Positions 7,169 through 13,596 of a DNA stretch of 21,494 bases are shown in pieces. The first letter of the stretch is position 1. Each line of letters opens with the position of its first letter. Below the pieces are notes generated by a model. The model was not told the DNA's origin. It saw nothing but the letters and a program-made list of their open reading frames with translations, and searched no databases. Location of the stretch: the NCBI GenBank assembly GCA_937894495.1, contig CALCRR010000316.1, forward strand, positions 1-21,494, read 5' to 3'. Source of the stretch: an uncultured Ruminococcus sp. GTDB taxonomy: Bacteria; Bacillota; Clostridia; Oscillospirales; Ruminococcaceae. The position numbers and the translations under genes were made by a program.

Positions 7169-9763
7169 ATGTTTAAAAAACAGCCTGCGCTGCAGGGGGC
7201 AGGAGAGAAGAAAAAGGAGCTATACCTCTGGCTGTTCATAGCAGCCTTTGTGGGCATGATGATATGCTTTCTGCCCTCGATAATAAGCAATAAAGGCATT
7301 TTTCTCTACTACGGCGACTTCAACTCGCAGCAGATGATGTTCTACAAGCACGCACAGCAAATGGTCAAGGAGGGCAGCCTCGGCTGGGACTGGGGAACTG
7401 ATCTGGGAACGGATTTTGTAAGCTCATATTCCTTCTATCTGCTGGGCTCGCCGTTTTTCTGGATAACCACACTGTTCCCCGTGGGCTTCACGGTATATCT
7501 GATGCCCTGGCTGCTTTCGCTTAAAACAGCGGTGGCTGCGGTGTGCGCCTATGCCTATATACGCAGGTTCGTAAAAAGTCCCCAGTCGGCGTTTATCGGC
7601 GCTATGCTCTATGCATTTTCGGGCTTTCAGACCTACAATGTGTTTTTTAACCATTTCCACGATGCTACTGCATTTTTCCCCCTTATGCTGCTGGGCTTTG
7701 AGCTGCTGGTGCAGGAGAACAAAAAGGGACCCTTTGCCGTGGCTGTTTCCATAAGCGCCTGCATAAGCTATTTCTTCTTTGTCTGCGAAGCTATCTTCAT
7801 GGTGATATACTTCTTTTTAAGATGCACCGACGACAGCTTTGATATAGACCTTAAAAAGTTTGTACTGCTGATAATTGAAGCCATTATAGGCACCGCCTGC
7901 GCAGGCATAATACTGCTGCCATCGGTGCTGGAGGTGCTTTTAAACTACCGTGTGGCTGAGAGAGTATACGGTCTTGACATGGTGGTATATAACGACAAGA
8001 CCAGGATAGCCAGGATAATACAGGCATTCTTCATGCTTTCGGATATGCCTGCAAGGGTGAATATCTTCGGCGCAGACACTGCAAGGTGGGCGTCTCTGGC
8101 AGGCTATCTGCCCATGTTCTCAATGTGCGGAGTTATCGCTTATGTAAAGGGCAAAAAGAAAAGCTGGCTCACAAGGTCGCTGGTGATATTTGTGATAATG
8201 GCTTTTGTACCCATACTGAATGCCACCTTTGTGCTGTTTAACGCTTCATATTATGCAAGGTGGTTCTATATGCCCATACTGCTGTTCTGCCTTATGACCT
8301 CGACCGTCATTGACGAGCAGCCGAATGACCTTAAAAAAGGCTTTGGTCTTACGGCGGTAACGGGGCTTGCCTTTGTGGGCATAGGTCTTCTGCCCACCGT
8401 TAAGGATGACAAGCTGGAATACTTCAAGCTGCCAAAGTATATCGAGCTTTACTGGATACAGGCAGCGGTGACTGTGCTGATGATACTTATGCTGGTCATA
8501 CTGGTGTTTGTTATAACCAAGCTTAAAATAGACTTCAAGCCCATAGCCTGCGCCATGACGGTGGTCGCCTGCGTTATATGCAACACATCATCGGTGCTTT
8601 ACGGCGTGGCACAGGGAGCTGATAACCAGGACTATATAGACAGGGTGATAAACGGCAAGCAGAATATTGATATGGACAGGCTGGAAGCCGCTTCGCCAAG
8701 CTACAGCGAGACTAACAATTTCTACAGGATAGACTCCTCGGAGAGCACCGACAACTGGTGTATGTTCTGGGATCTGTCCTCTATGAGGACCTTCCACAGC
8801 GTGGTTTCTACCTCTATCATGGACTTTTATACCGAGATAGACCAGACCAGAGATGTGGCTTCACGTATGGAGAAAAAGCTGTTTCCCCTGAGAAGCCTGT
8901 TCTCGGTGAAGTATTACTTTAACGAGCTGCCCGAAAAGCAGCGCAGCGGCGAGGAACCGCTGACCACCCCCCAGCACTGCGGTGAACTGCTGGGCTTTGA
9001 ATATGTATCTACCCAGAACAAGTTCAACATTTACGAAAACAAAAACTACCTGCCAATGGGCTTTGCCTTTGATCACTACACCACCGACAAGGATATAAAG
9101 GCAGCCAGCGAGGTCGACAAGACCAGAATGCTGCTTAAATCCCTGGTGCTTGAACCCGAGCAGGTGAGAAAATATAAGGACGTGATCGAATACTACAGCT
9201 TTTCGGGCATGGATTTCTCGGACGACGAGTTCTACAAAAACTGCGCCGACAGAAGGTCTATGAGCTGTTCGAGCTTCAAGTATGACTCATACGGCTTTGA
9301 AGCCGAGATAGAGCTTGACAGCCCGAGACTGGTATTTTTCAGCGTGCCCTACAACAGGGGCTGGTCGGCTAAGGTAAACGGCAAAAAGGCTGATATCGAA
9401 AAGGTGGATTACGGCTTTATGGCGGTGCTCTGCCCTGCAGGAAAAAGTCAGATAAGCTTTAGCTATGAAGCCTACGGTTCGCAGTACGGCAAGCTTATGA
9501 CCGCAGGGGGAGTTATAGTGCTGGTGGTTTATATAGGCGCTGCCGCAGCTATCGGCAAACGCAGGAAAGAAACGGCTGAGGGCGATGATGATAACGGCGG
9601 CGACGGCGAGGATAACGAAGCTTCGGAAAACGAAAACGCCGAAAGCTCAGCCGAAGCAGAAGAAAAAGCCGATGACAAGGCGGTCGGTGAGGATACCTCT
9701 CAGGACAATGAAACGACCGATGATAATGCAGAAAAGGAGCAGGACGAAGATGTATCAGAATGA
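7169..9763 (+). CDS. YfhO-family membrane protein (putative GT-C type glycosyltransferase) with acidic C-terminal tail
   Basis: This 864-aa protein has a dozen or more transmembrane helices in residues 18-450, a large extracytoplasmic domain and one last helix near 775-795. The first outside loop carries YGDFNSQQ (48-55), which fits the Asp-containing first loop of YfhO and other GT-C-like enzymes. It is followed by GWDWGTDLGTDF...YYLLGSPF-like features (72-97). YfhO proteins are linked to lipoteichoic acid or other cell-surface polymer glycosylation from lipid-linked sugars; the substrate here is unknown. After the last helix comes KRRKE, then about 60 residues rich in Asp, Glu, Asn and Ser. 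The positive-inside rule places this tail in the cytoplasm, and it is not a usual part of the family. The gene follows rnfD by 27 bases and overlaps the Nudix gene by 14. Confidence 0.82.
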   Translation: MFKKQPALQGAGEKKKELYLWLFIAAFVGMMICFLPSIISNKGIFLYYGDFNSQQMMFYKHAQQMVKEGSLGWDWGTDLGTDFVSSYSFYLLGSPFFWITTLFPVGFTVYLMPWLLSLKTAVAAVCAYAYIRRFVKSPQSAFIGAMLYAFSGFQTYNVFFNHFHDATAFFPLMLLGFELLVQENKKGPFAVAVSISACISYFFFVCEAIFMVIYFFLRCTDDSFDIDLKKFVLLIIEAIIGTACAGIILLPSVLEVLLNYRVAERVYGLDMVVYNDKTRIARIIQAFFMLSDMPARVNIFGADTARWASLAGYLPMFSMCGVIAYVKGKKKSWLTRSLVIFVIMAFVPILNATFVLFNASYYARWFYMPILLFCLMTSTVIDEQPNDLKKGFGLTAVTGLAFVGIGLLPTVKDDKLEYFKLPKYIELYWIQAAVTVLMILMLVILVFVITKLKIDFKPIACAMTVVACVICNTSSVLYGVAQGADNQDYIDRVINGKQNIDMDRLEAASPSYSETNNFYRIDSSESTDNWCMFWDLSSMRTFHSVVSTSIMDFYTEIDQTRDVASRMEKKLFPLRSLFSVKYYFNELPEKQRSGEEPLTTPQHCGELLGFEYVSTQNKFNIYENKNYLPMGFAFDHYTTDKDIKAASEVDKTRMLLKSLVLEPEQVRKYKDVIEYYSFSGMDFSDDEFYKNCADRRSMSCSSFKYDSYGFEAEIELDSPRLVFFSVPYNRGWSAKVNGKKADIEKVDYGFMAVLCPAGKSQISFSYEAYGSQYGKLMTAGGVIVLVVYIGAAAAIGKRRKETAEGDDDNGGDGEDNEASENENAESSAEAEEKADDKAVGEDTSQDNETTDDNAEKEQDEDVSE

Positions 9764-10295
9764 AAAACAGCTTTCATCAGAGCAGATATTTGACGGCATA
9801 GTTGTCAAGCTTTTTAAAGACGAGGTGGAGCTTGACAACGGCTACAAGGCTACAAGAGAATATATAAAGCACCCCGGCGGCGTGTGCGTTGCGGCGCTTG
9901 ACGATGAAGAAAATCTTTACATGGTGGAGCAGTTCCGCTACCCCTTCGGCAAGGTGCTCACCGAGGTGCCTGCAGGCAAGCTGGAGATCGGCGAGGACCA
10001 CCGTGAGTGCGGCATAAGGGAGCTGAAAGAAGAGGTGGGAGCCACTGCCGAGAGCTTTGAATATCTGGGCTGCCTTTACCCCACGGTGGCTTACGATACC
10101 GAGATAATACATATGTATCTTGCAACAAAGCTGAGCTTCGGCGAGCAGCACCTGGACGAGGGGGAATTTCTGGGAGTGAAGAAGATACCCCTGAAAAAAG
10201 CCTTTGAACTGGTGATGAACAACGAGATACCCGACTCAAAAACGCAGATGATAATAATGAAAACTTATTTTAAGCTCCACGGCGGTGAGATCTGA
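9750..10295 (+). CDS. Nudix hydrolase, ADP-ribose pyrophosphatase type
   Basis: This 181-aa protein carries a perfect Nudix box, G76-x5-E82-x7-R90-E91-L-K-E94-E95-V-G97-A98, which binds the metal and cleaves a nucleoside diphosphate linked to X. The preceding EQFRYPFGK...EVPAGK and the downstream YPTVAYDTEIIHMYLA with Pro111 are typical of ADP-ribose pyrophosphatases, which produce AMP and ribose-5-phosphate. The frame is open further upstream, but that part would lie inside the YfhO tail. The ATG at 9750 has AAGGAG ten bases before it and makes a normal full-length enzyme. It overlaps the YfhO stop by 14 bases, which implies co-translation. Confidence 0.9.
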   Translation: MYQNEKQLSSEQIFDGIVVKLFKDEVELDNGYKATREYIKHPGGVCVAALDDEENLYMVEQFRYPFGKVLTEVPAGKLEIGEDHRECGIRELKEEVGATAESFEYLGCLYPTVAYDTEIIHMYLATKLSFGEQHLDEGEFLGVKKIPLKKAFELVMNNEIPDSKTQMIIMKTYFKLHGGEI

Positions 10296-10344
10296 CTGCG
10301 TCGGGCTGCTGTCGGGACAAACAGCAAAAGGAGGTGTAACAAGC

Positions 10345-10665
10345 ATGAATACAGAGCTTCTCGGAAAGCTGGGCGACCTGGCGCTGAGCTGTGTTATAGT
10401 TATGGCATTTATCGTGCTGGCGTGCCTTGTTACGCCTAAGATAGCCAGGTGGATAGAAAAGAAAAACCCCCAGCTCGCCCAAAGGATAGAAAAAAGGGGG
10501 CTTGGTCCCGAAAGGGTAGACGATACTGCCACGGGACGTGATCCCCAGGACTATGAGGCGCACAGCGCCTTTGAAGCGTCAAAGCTTGATGACTTTGACC
10601 CTAACTACAAGATATATAACACCGATATCTACGGTGTTGATTTTAAAAAGAAGAAAAAGAAGTAA
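10345..10665 (+). CDS. Small single-pass membrane protein with poly-lysine tail, function unknown
   Basis: This 106-aa protein is not recognised as any family. Residues about 12-30 (LALSCVIVMAFIVLACLV) form one transmembrane helix. It is followed by a charged cytoplasmic-type region (ARWIEKKNPQLAQRIEKRG), a D/E-rich middle and a C-terminal run of six lysines. A near-perfect AAAAGGAGGTG lies nine bases before the ATG at 10345, so expression is probably real and strong. It follows the Nudix gene by 49 bases on the same strand and precedes proS. The lysine tail contrasts with the acidic tail of the YfhO protein two genes upstream. Confidence 0.7.
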   Translation: MNTELLGKLGDLALSCVIVMAFIVLACLVTPKIARWIEKKNPQLAQRIEKRGLGPERVDDTATGRDPQDYEAHSAFEASKLDDFDPNYKIYNTDIYGVDFKKKKKK

Positions 10666-10673
10666 GAGACCCG

Positions 10674-10717
10674 AGGTACGTGCTGCACACAAAAGCTGCA
10701 AAAACGCACGTCTTACC
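10674..10717 (+). repeat. Imperfect hairpin between the small membrane protein gene and proS
   Basis: GAGGTACGTGC (10673-10683) can pair with GCACG (10706-10710) and TACCTC (10714-10719) around a three-base bulge. TGCA (10682-10685 and 10697-10700) can form an inner pair. No T-run follows, so it is not a classical terminator. It sits in the proS leader and may affect messenger stability or translation. No T-box features were seen. Confidence 0.4.
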
Positions 10718-10741
10718 TCTTACATCTTACATCTTACATCT
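10712..10741 (+). repeat. Heptamer tandem repeat CTTACAT in the proS leader
   Basis: CTTACCT (10712-10718) is followed by three exact CTTACAT copies (10719-10739) and CT. The tract lies between the hairpin and the proS ribosome binding site. It is one of three 7-bp-period tracts in the window. Confidence 0.85.
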
Positions 10742-10763
10742 AAAAGGGAGTGTATTTTTTAAA

Positions 10764-12206
10764 ATGGCTAAAAACAAGAAAATGGTGGACGCTATAACAT
10801 CAATGGACGAGGATTTTGCAAAGTGGTATACCGATATCTGCACCAAGGCAGAGCTTATATCATATACCAGCGTCAAGGGCTGCATGGTCATCAGACCCTA
10901 CGGCTATTCTATCTGGGAGAACATACAGAAGGACCTTGACGAGCGCTTCAAGGCGCTGGGTCATGAGAATGTGTGTATGCCCATGTTTATCCCCGAGAGC
11001 CTGCTGCAAAAGGAGAAGGACCACGTTGAGGGCTTTGCCCCCGAGGTGGCTTGGGTAACTCACGGCGGCAGCGAGAAGCTGGAGGACAGGCTTTGCGTAA
11101 GACCTACCTCAGAGACACTTTTCTGCGAGCACTATGCAAACATCGTGCAGTCTTACAGAGACCTGCCTAAGCTTTACAACCAGTGGGTAAGCGTTGTAAG
11201 GTGGGAAAAGACCACAAGACCCTTCCTGCGTTCAAGAGAATTTCTCTGGCAGGAGGGACACACTATACACGAAACAGCCGAGGAAGCTATCGCCGAGACA
11301 GAGCAGATGCTCAACGTATATGCAGATTTCTGCGAGAAGGACCTGGCTATGCCTGTGGTAAAGGGCAGAAAGACCGACAGCGACAAGTTTGCAGGAGCTG
11401 AGGCTACCTACGCTATCGAGGCGCTGATGCACGACGGCAAGGCTTTGCAGGCAGGCACATCACACTATTTCGGCGACGGCTTTGCGAAGGCATTCAACAT
11501 ACAGTTCACAGGCAGAGACAACAAGCTCACCTATCCCCACCAGACCTCATGGGGAGTTACCACAAGGCTGATAGGCGCTATCATAATGACCCACGGCGAC
11601 GATAACGGACTTGTGCTGCCCCCTGTGGTAGCACCTGTTCAGGCAGTTATCGTGCCCATACAGCAGTTCAAGGAGGGCGTGCTGGAAAAGGCGAAGGAGC
11701 TGTTTGAGACTCTCAAAGCGGCAGGCATAAGGGTCAAGCTTGACGACAGCGAGCAGTCCCCCGGCTGGAAGTTTGCAGAGTATGAGATGAAGGGCGTGCC
11801 TGTAAGGATAGAGCTTGGTCCCAAGGATATCGAGAACGGTCAGTGCGTAATAGTTACAAGGCACAACAGAGAAAAGACCTTTACTCCCCTGTCTGAGCTC
11901 ACCGAGACTGTAAAGGCTAAGCTTGACGAGGTAAGAGACGGCATTTATGCAAAGGCTCTTGAAAACAGAGAGAACCGCACCTACAAGTGCACCACCACCG
12001 ACGAGATAATAAAGGCTCTTGAAGAAAAGGGCGACGGCTTTGTAAAGGCTATGTGGTGCGGCGAAGAAGAGTGCGAGGACAAGGTCAAGGAGCTCACAGG
12101 CGTAGGATCAAGGTGCATACCCTTTGAGCAGGAGCAGATAAGCGATGTATGCGTATGCTGCGGCAAGCCTGCAAAGAGCATGGTGCTTTGGGGCAAAGCG
12201 TATTGA
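10764..12206 (+). CDS. proS: Proline--tRNA ligase, archaeal/eukaryotic-type (ProS)
   Basis: This 480-aa class II aminoacyl-tRNA synthetase charges tRNA(Pro) with proline in the cytoplasm. Its length and layout fit the shorter ProS without the bacterial editing insert. Visible motifs are GCMVIRPYGYSIWE (39-52), RPTSET (113-118), the motif 2 region VRWEKTTRPFLRSREFLWQEGHT (about 145-167), and GTSHYFGDGFAKAF. The anticodon-binding domain follows, and then a C-terminal zinc-type domain with Cys432, Cys437, Cys463 and Cys466. The ATG at 10764 is preferred; GGGAG lies 13 bases upstream, slightly far. The frame is open back to 10680, but that part covers the hairpin and repeat. It is the last gene of the plus-strand run and is followed by a terminator at 12273. 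Confidence 0.96.
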   Translation: MAKNKKMVDAITSMDEDFAKWYTDICTKAELISYTSVKGCMVIRPYGYSIWENIQKDLDERFKALGHENVCMPMFIPESLLQKEKDHVEGFAPEVAWVTHGGSEKLEDRLCVRPTSETLFCEHYANIVQSYRDLPKLYNQWVSVVRWEKTTRPFLRSREFLWQEGHTIHETAEEAIAETEQMLNVYADFCEKDLAMPVVKGRKTDSDKFAGAEATYAIEALMHDGKALQAGTSHYFGDGFAKAFNIQFTGRDNKLTYPHQTSWGVTTRLIGAIIMTHGDDNGLVLPPVVAPVQAVIVPIQQFKEGVLEKAKELFETLKAAGIRVKLDDSEQSPGWKFAEYEMKGVPVRIELGPKDIENGQCVIVTRHNREKTFTPLSELTETVKAKLDEVRDGIYAKALENRENRTYKCTTTDEIIKALEEKGDGFVKAMWCGEEECEDKVKELTGVGSRCIPFEQEQISDVCVCCGKPAKSMVLWGKAY

Positions 12207-12240
12207 TAATTCATAATTTATAATGCATAATTCATAATTA
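12206..12240 (+). repeat. Heptamer tandem repeat of ATAATTC type after proS
   Basis: Five consecutive 7-bp units are present: ATAATTC, ATAATTT, ATAATGC, ATAATTC, ATAATTA. The tract begins on the last base of the proS stop codon. It is AT-only apart from four bases, and is a low-complexity intergenic element. Confidence 0.85.
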
Positions 12241-12272
12241 TTTTTGCGGCATAGCAAAAGATAAACTATAAA

Positions 12273-12310
12273 AACAGCGAGGAGCATGGCTGTTTCCCGC
12301 TGTTGTTTTT
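12273..12310. terminator. Rho-independent terminator shared by convergent proS and XRE gene
   Basis: AACAGCG (12273-12279) pairs with CGCTGTT (12298-12304) around an 18-base loop. GTTTTTT follows on the plus strand, and an A-run (12270-12274) gives TTTTT on the minus strand. It lies between the converging proS and the small XRE gene and can serve both directions. Confidence 0.65.
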
Positions 12311-12316
12311 TATTAG

Positions 12317-12559
12317 TCAGTACAGCTCTTGTTGAAGAGTTCTGAAAGTTTCGGTGTCAAAAAAATCGGTTATGGTCATATCAAGACCGTCGCAGAGCTT
12401 TTTAATGGTGACTATGCCTATGTTCTTCACCTTGTGGTTCACTATATCGTTCACCGTTGACTGTGTAACGCCCGAAACGGTGGCAAGCTTATTCACTGTT
12501 ATGTTGTGCTCAATGCAAAGCTCAATGATACGGGCGGATACCGCTTCGGAGATGTTCAT
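12317..12559 (-). CDS. Small XRE-family HTH regulator
   Basis: This 80-aa protein is almost entirely one Cro/CI-type HTH domain. Helices 2-3 are in NKLATVSGVTQSTVNDIVNHKVKN, and the conserved tail GIVTIKKLCDGLDMTITDFFD is typical of compact regulators common in Clostridia and their mobile elements. The ATG at 12559 has AAGGA about ten bases upstream. It is divergently placed against two tiny membrane-protein genes with about 140 bases between, and the promoter region is strongly symmetric. It is therefore likely to control itself and those genes. It has no separate sensor domain. Confidence 0.88.
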   Translation of the reverse strand: MNISEAVSARIIELCIEHNITVNKLATVSGVTQSTVNDIVNHKVKNIGIVTIKKLCDGLDMTITDFFDTETFRTLQQELY

Positions 12560-12590
12560 ATATATGCTGTCCTTTCATGTGATCTCACAT

Positions 12591-12667
12591 ATATATGATA
12601 CCATTTTTTATTTGCATTTATTAACGGCAAACCGTTGACTCTTGTTATCAAATATGTTATCATATAT
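12591..12667. promoter_or_regulatory. Divergent promoter region with mirrored -10 boxes and operator-like dyads
   Basis: On the plus strand TTGACT (12635-12640), a 17-base spacer and TATCAT (12658-12663) form a good promoter for the 56-aa gene. On the minus strand TATCAT (complement of 12595-12600) is preceded by TGG, an extended -10 for the XRE gene; its -35 is weak. The two -10 regions are arms of a perfect 10-bp inverted repeat, ATATATGATA (12591-12600) and TATCATATAT (12658-12667). A second dyad, AACGG-CAAA-CCGTT (12623-12636), overlaps the plus -35. GTTATCA occurs twice, 12 bases apart (12644-12650 and 12656-12662). Confidence 0.65.
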
Positions 12668-12699
12668 TAGCAGAGCGCAATGAAAGGAGGATAACAGGT

Positions 12700-12870
12700 A
12701 TGGCAGAGGTATTGCTGTTTATAGTTTGCCTGGCGATAGTTGCTGCGGTACGCTTCGGGCTTGAAAAGGTTTTCCCGGGGCATGGCAGTATGTGGTACAG
12801 ATATGTTACAAGAGTCGTAACAGGAATTATGCTGATAATTTATATAATAGCCACAAGGGGATTAAGATAA
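12700..12870 (+). CDS. 56-aa membrane protein, function unknown
   Basis: This small ORF is supported by an exact AAAGGAGG (12683-12690) nine bases before the ATG and a good promoter at 12635-12663. The product has two hydrophobic segments, residues about 3-18 (VLLFIVCLAIVAAVRF) and 38-53 (RVVTGIMLIIYIIATR). A short basic and aromatic linker (FPGHGSMWYRY) joins them, so a two-helix membrane hairpin is likely. No family is recognised. Its place opposite the XRE gene suggests it is the first gene under that regulator's control. A small membrane toxin, an envelope-stress peptide or an element-borne protein are all possible. Confidence 0.65.
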   Translation: MAEVLLFIVCLAIVAAVRFGLEKVFPGHGSMWYRYVTRVVTGIMLIIYIIATRGLR

Positions 12871-12920
12871 CAAATAAAAAGGCTGTTTTTTAGTAATATT
12901 TTCTCAGATACGGGGAACAA

Positions 12921-12950
12921 TCATCTCAGGGATAGCGAAAGCTGAGGTGA
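12921..12950 (+). promoter_or_regulatory. Hairpin that covers the ribosome binding site of the 38-aa gene
   Basis: TCATCTCAG (12921-12929) pairs with CTGAGGTGA (12942-12950), nine pairs with one G-U. The 3' arm holds the GAGGTGA ribosome binding site, four bases before the ATG at 12955. An alternative inner fold, AGC-GAAA-GCT, has a GNRA tetraloop and would shorten the outer stem to seven pairs. In either fold the site is paired. Confidence 0.55.
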
Positions 12951-12954
12951 TAGC

Positions 12955-13071
12955 ATGACCGCATTTATTGCAGGAACGATGTTCGGCGGCATTGTGGGAG
13001 TAGTTACCCTGTGCCTTTGCCAGGCAGCAGGCGAGGCTGACAGGCACCTTGATGCTCCCATAAAAAAATAA
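12955..13071 (+). CDS. 38-aa single-pass membrane protein, DUF3789-like
   Basis: This tiny ORF (MTAFIAGTMFGGIVGVVTLCLCQAAGEADR...) has a Gly-rich hydrophobic N-terminus (residues about 3-24) and a short polar tail ending in Lys-Lys. The pattern FIAG..FGG..GV..LCLCQAAG.AD resembles DUF3789, a family of very short proteins found in Clostridia and in phages or integrative elements; this match is from memory and is tentative. The ATG has GAGGTGA four bases before it, held in a hairpin. It lies 84 bases after the 56-aa gene with no terminator between, so both are probably on one transcript. Confidence 0.6.
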   Translation: MTAFIAGTMFGGIVGVVTLCLCQAAGEADRHLDAPIKK

Positions 13072-13074
13072 GCA

Positions 13075-13109
13075 CAAAAAAGCCCGAAGGTTTGACCGCC
13101 TTCGGGCTT
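13075..13109 (-). terminator. Rho-independent terminator of the minus-strand ABC/DUF4340 region
   Basis: AAGCCCGAAGG (13080-13090) and CCTTCGGGCTT (13099-13109) form an 11-bp perfect stem with an 8-base loop. Read on the minus strand the stem is followed by a run of six T (complement of 13076-13081), as expected for a terminator. On the plus strand no T-run follows. It therefore ends transcription arriving from the 92-aa gene. Confidence 0.85.
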
Positions 13110-13114
13110 CGCTG

Positions 13115-13140
13115 CTAGTTACTAGGGTGCTAGGGACTAG
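13115..13140 (+). repeat. CTAG-phased repeat tract
   Basis: CTAGTTA, CTAGGGTG, CTAGGGA and CTAG follow one another, giving CTAG every 7, 8 and 7 bases. CTAG is usually a rare tetramer in bacterial DNA, so four phased copies stand out. The tract lies in the 3' untranslated part of the 92-aa gene, just before its terminator. Confidence 0.8.
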
Positions 13141-13151
13141 AAAACCGATTT

Positions 13152-13163
13152 ACAAAATTTTGT
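13152..13163. repeat. Perfect 12-bp palindrome ACAAAATTTTGT
   Basis: This self-complementary 12-mer lies in the AT-rich 3' region after the 92-aa gene. It could be a protein-binding site, but AT-rich sequence makes chance likely. Confidence 0.4.
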
Positions 13164-13217
13164 GGTAAAACGCACAAATGCAAAATTTCAAAAATTCTCC
13201 ACACCGTTTTAGTGGGA

Positions 13218-13496
13218 TCAGACTTTTAACCATGCGCAGGCGATGTCCAGCGCTTCGTAAAGGCTGTTTTTCTTGGCTGTCTTTACGATAGCCTCGTTGG
13301 GGGGCAGGGTGATGTCTGTAGCCATTTTTCTTATCATCACCTTGTTGGCAACGTCAAGGGCGCCTACCTTTTCTGTGCCCTGTATCTCGATCATTACTAC
13401 AAATTCATCATACATATTGCCAAAGTATATCTGGTTGCCCTTTCTTACCAGAGGCAGCCCCTTGTATGTGAAAAATCCTGTTTTCTTATCTGCCAT
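13218..13496 (-). CDS. Conserved-looking 92-aa protein, function unknown
   Basis: This is a compact soluble protein (MADKKTGFFTYKGLPLVRKGNQIYFGNMYDEFVVMIEI...) with alternating hydrophobic residues that suggest a beta-rich N-terminal half. The C-terminus is helical (NSLYEALDIACAWLKV). No signal peptide, membrane helix or known motif is seen. The ATG at 13496 is preferred because AAAGGCGG lies about eight bases upstream. The frame is open to an ATG at 13565 that has no good site. It follows the DUF4340 gene by 100 bases without a terminator between, and a strong terminator follows it, so it may be the last gene of the ABC operon. Confidence 0.65.
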   Translation of the reverse strand: MADKKTGFFTYKGLPLVRKGNQIYFGNMYDEFVVMIEIQGTEKVGALDVANKVMIRKMATDITLPPNEAIVKTAKKNSLYEALDIACAWLKV

Positions 13497-13596
13497 AATA
13501 ATTTCCGCCTTTCTGTGTGTTATCAGCGCCACGGGAGGGCGCATTTTCAATTTTAATCCATTCAAGCCGTATTTTCTGTCGTAATCTGTATGCGCA

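Noticed and set aside
9585..9749. Upstream extension of the Nudix frame
   Set aside because: It is the shifted reading of the Asp/Glu-rich YfhO tail, giving a Lys/Arg/Thr-rich peptide with no ribosome binding site; the ATG at 9750 has one.
7169..9763. Large membrane gene after rnfD as a fused or unusual RnfG/E/A/B
   Set aside because: The protein has YfhO/GT-C features, lacks Cys clusters and an FMN (S/T)GAT site, and is far longer than any Rnf subunit.
10666..10763. Possible T-box riboswitch upstream of proS
   Set aside because: No T-box consensus, no specifier loop layout and no terminator/antiterminator pair were found; the spacer is too short.
12680..12694. ATG at 12680 as a leader peptide start
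   Set aside because: It encodes only four residues made from the ribosome binding site of the 56-aa gene and has no site of its own.
13152..13163. Palindrome ACAAAATTTTGT as a functional operator
   Set aside because: It lies in an AT-rich 3' region away from any promoter, where such palindromes arise easily by chance.
12560..13217. Mobile element ends or integrase remnants around the small XRE island
   Set aside because: No transposase, integrase, tRNA target or matching direct repeats were seen; only compact regulator-type genes and terminators are present.
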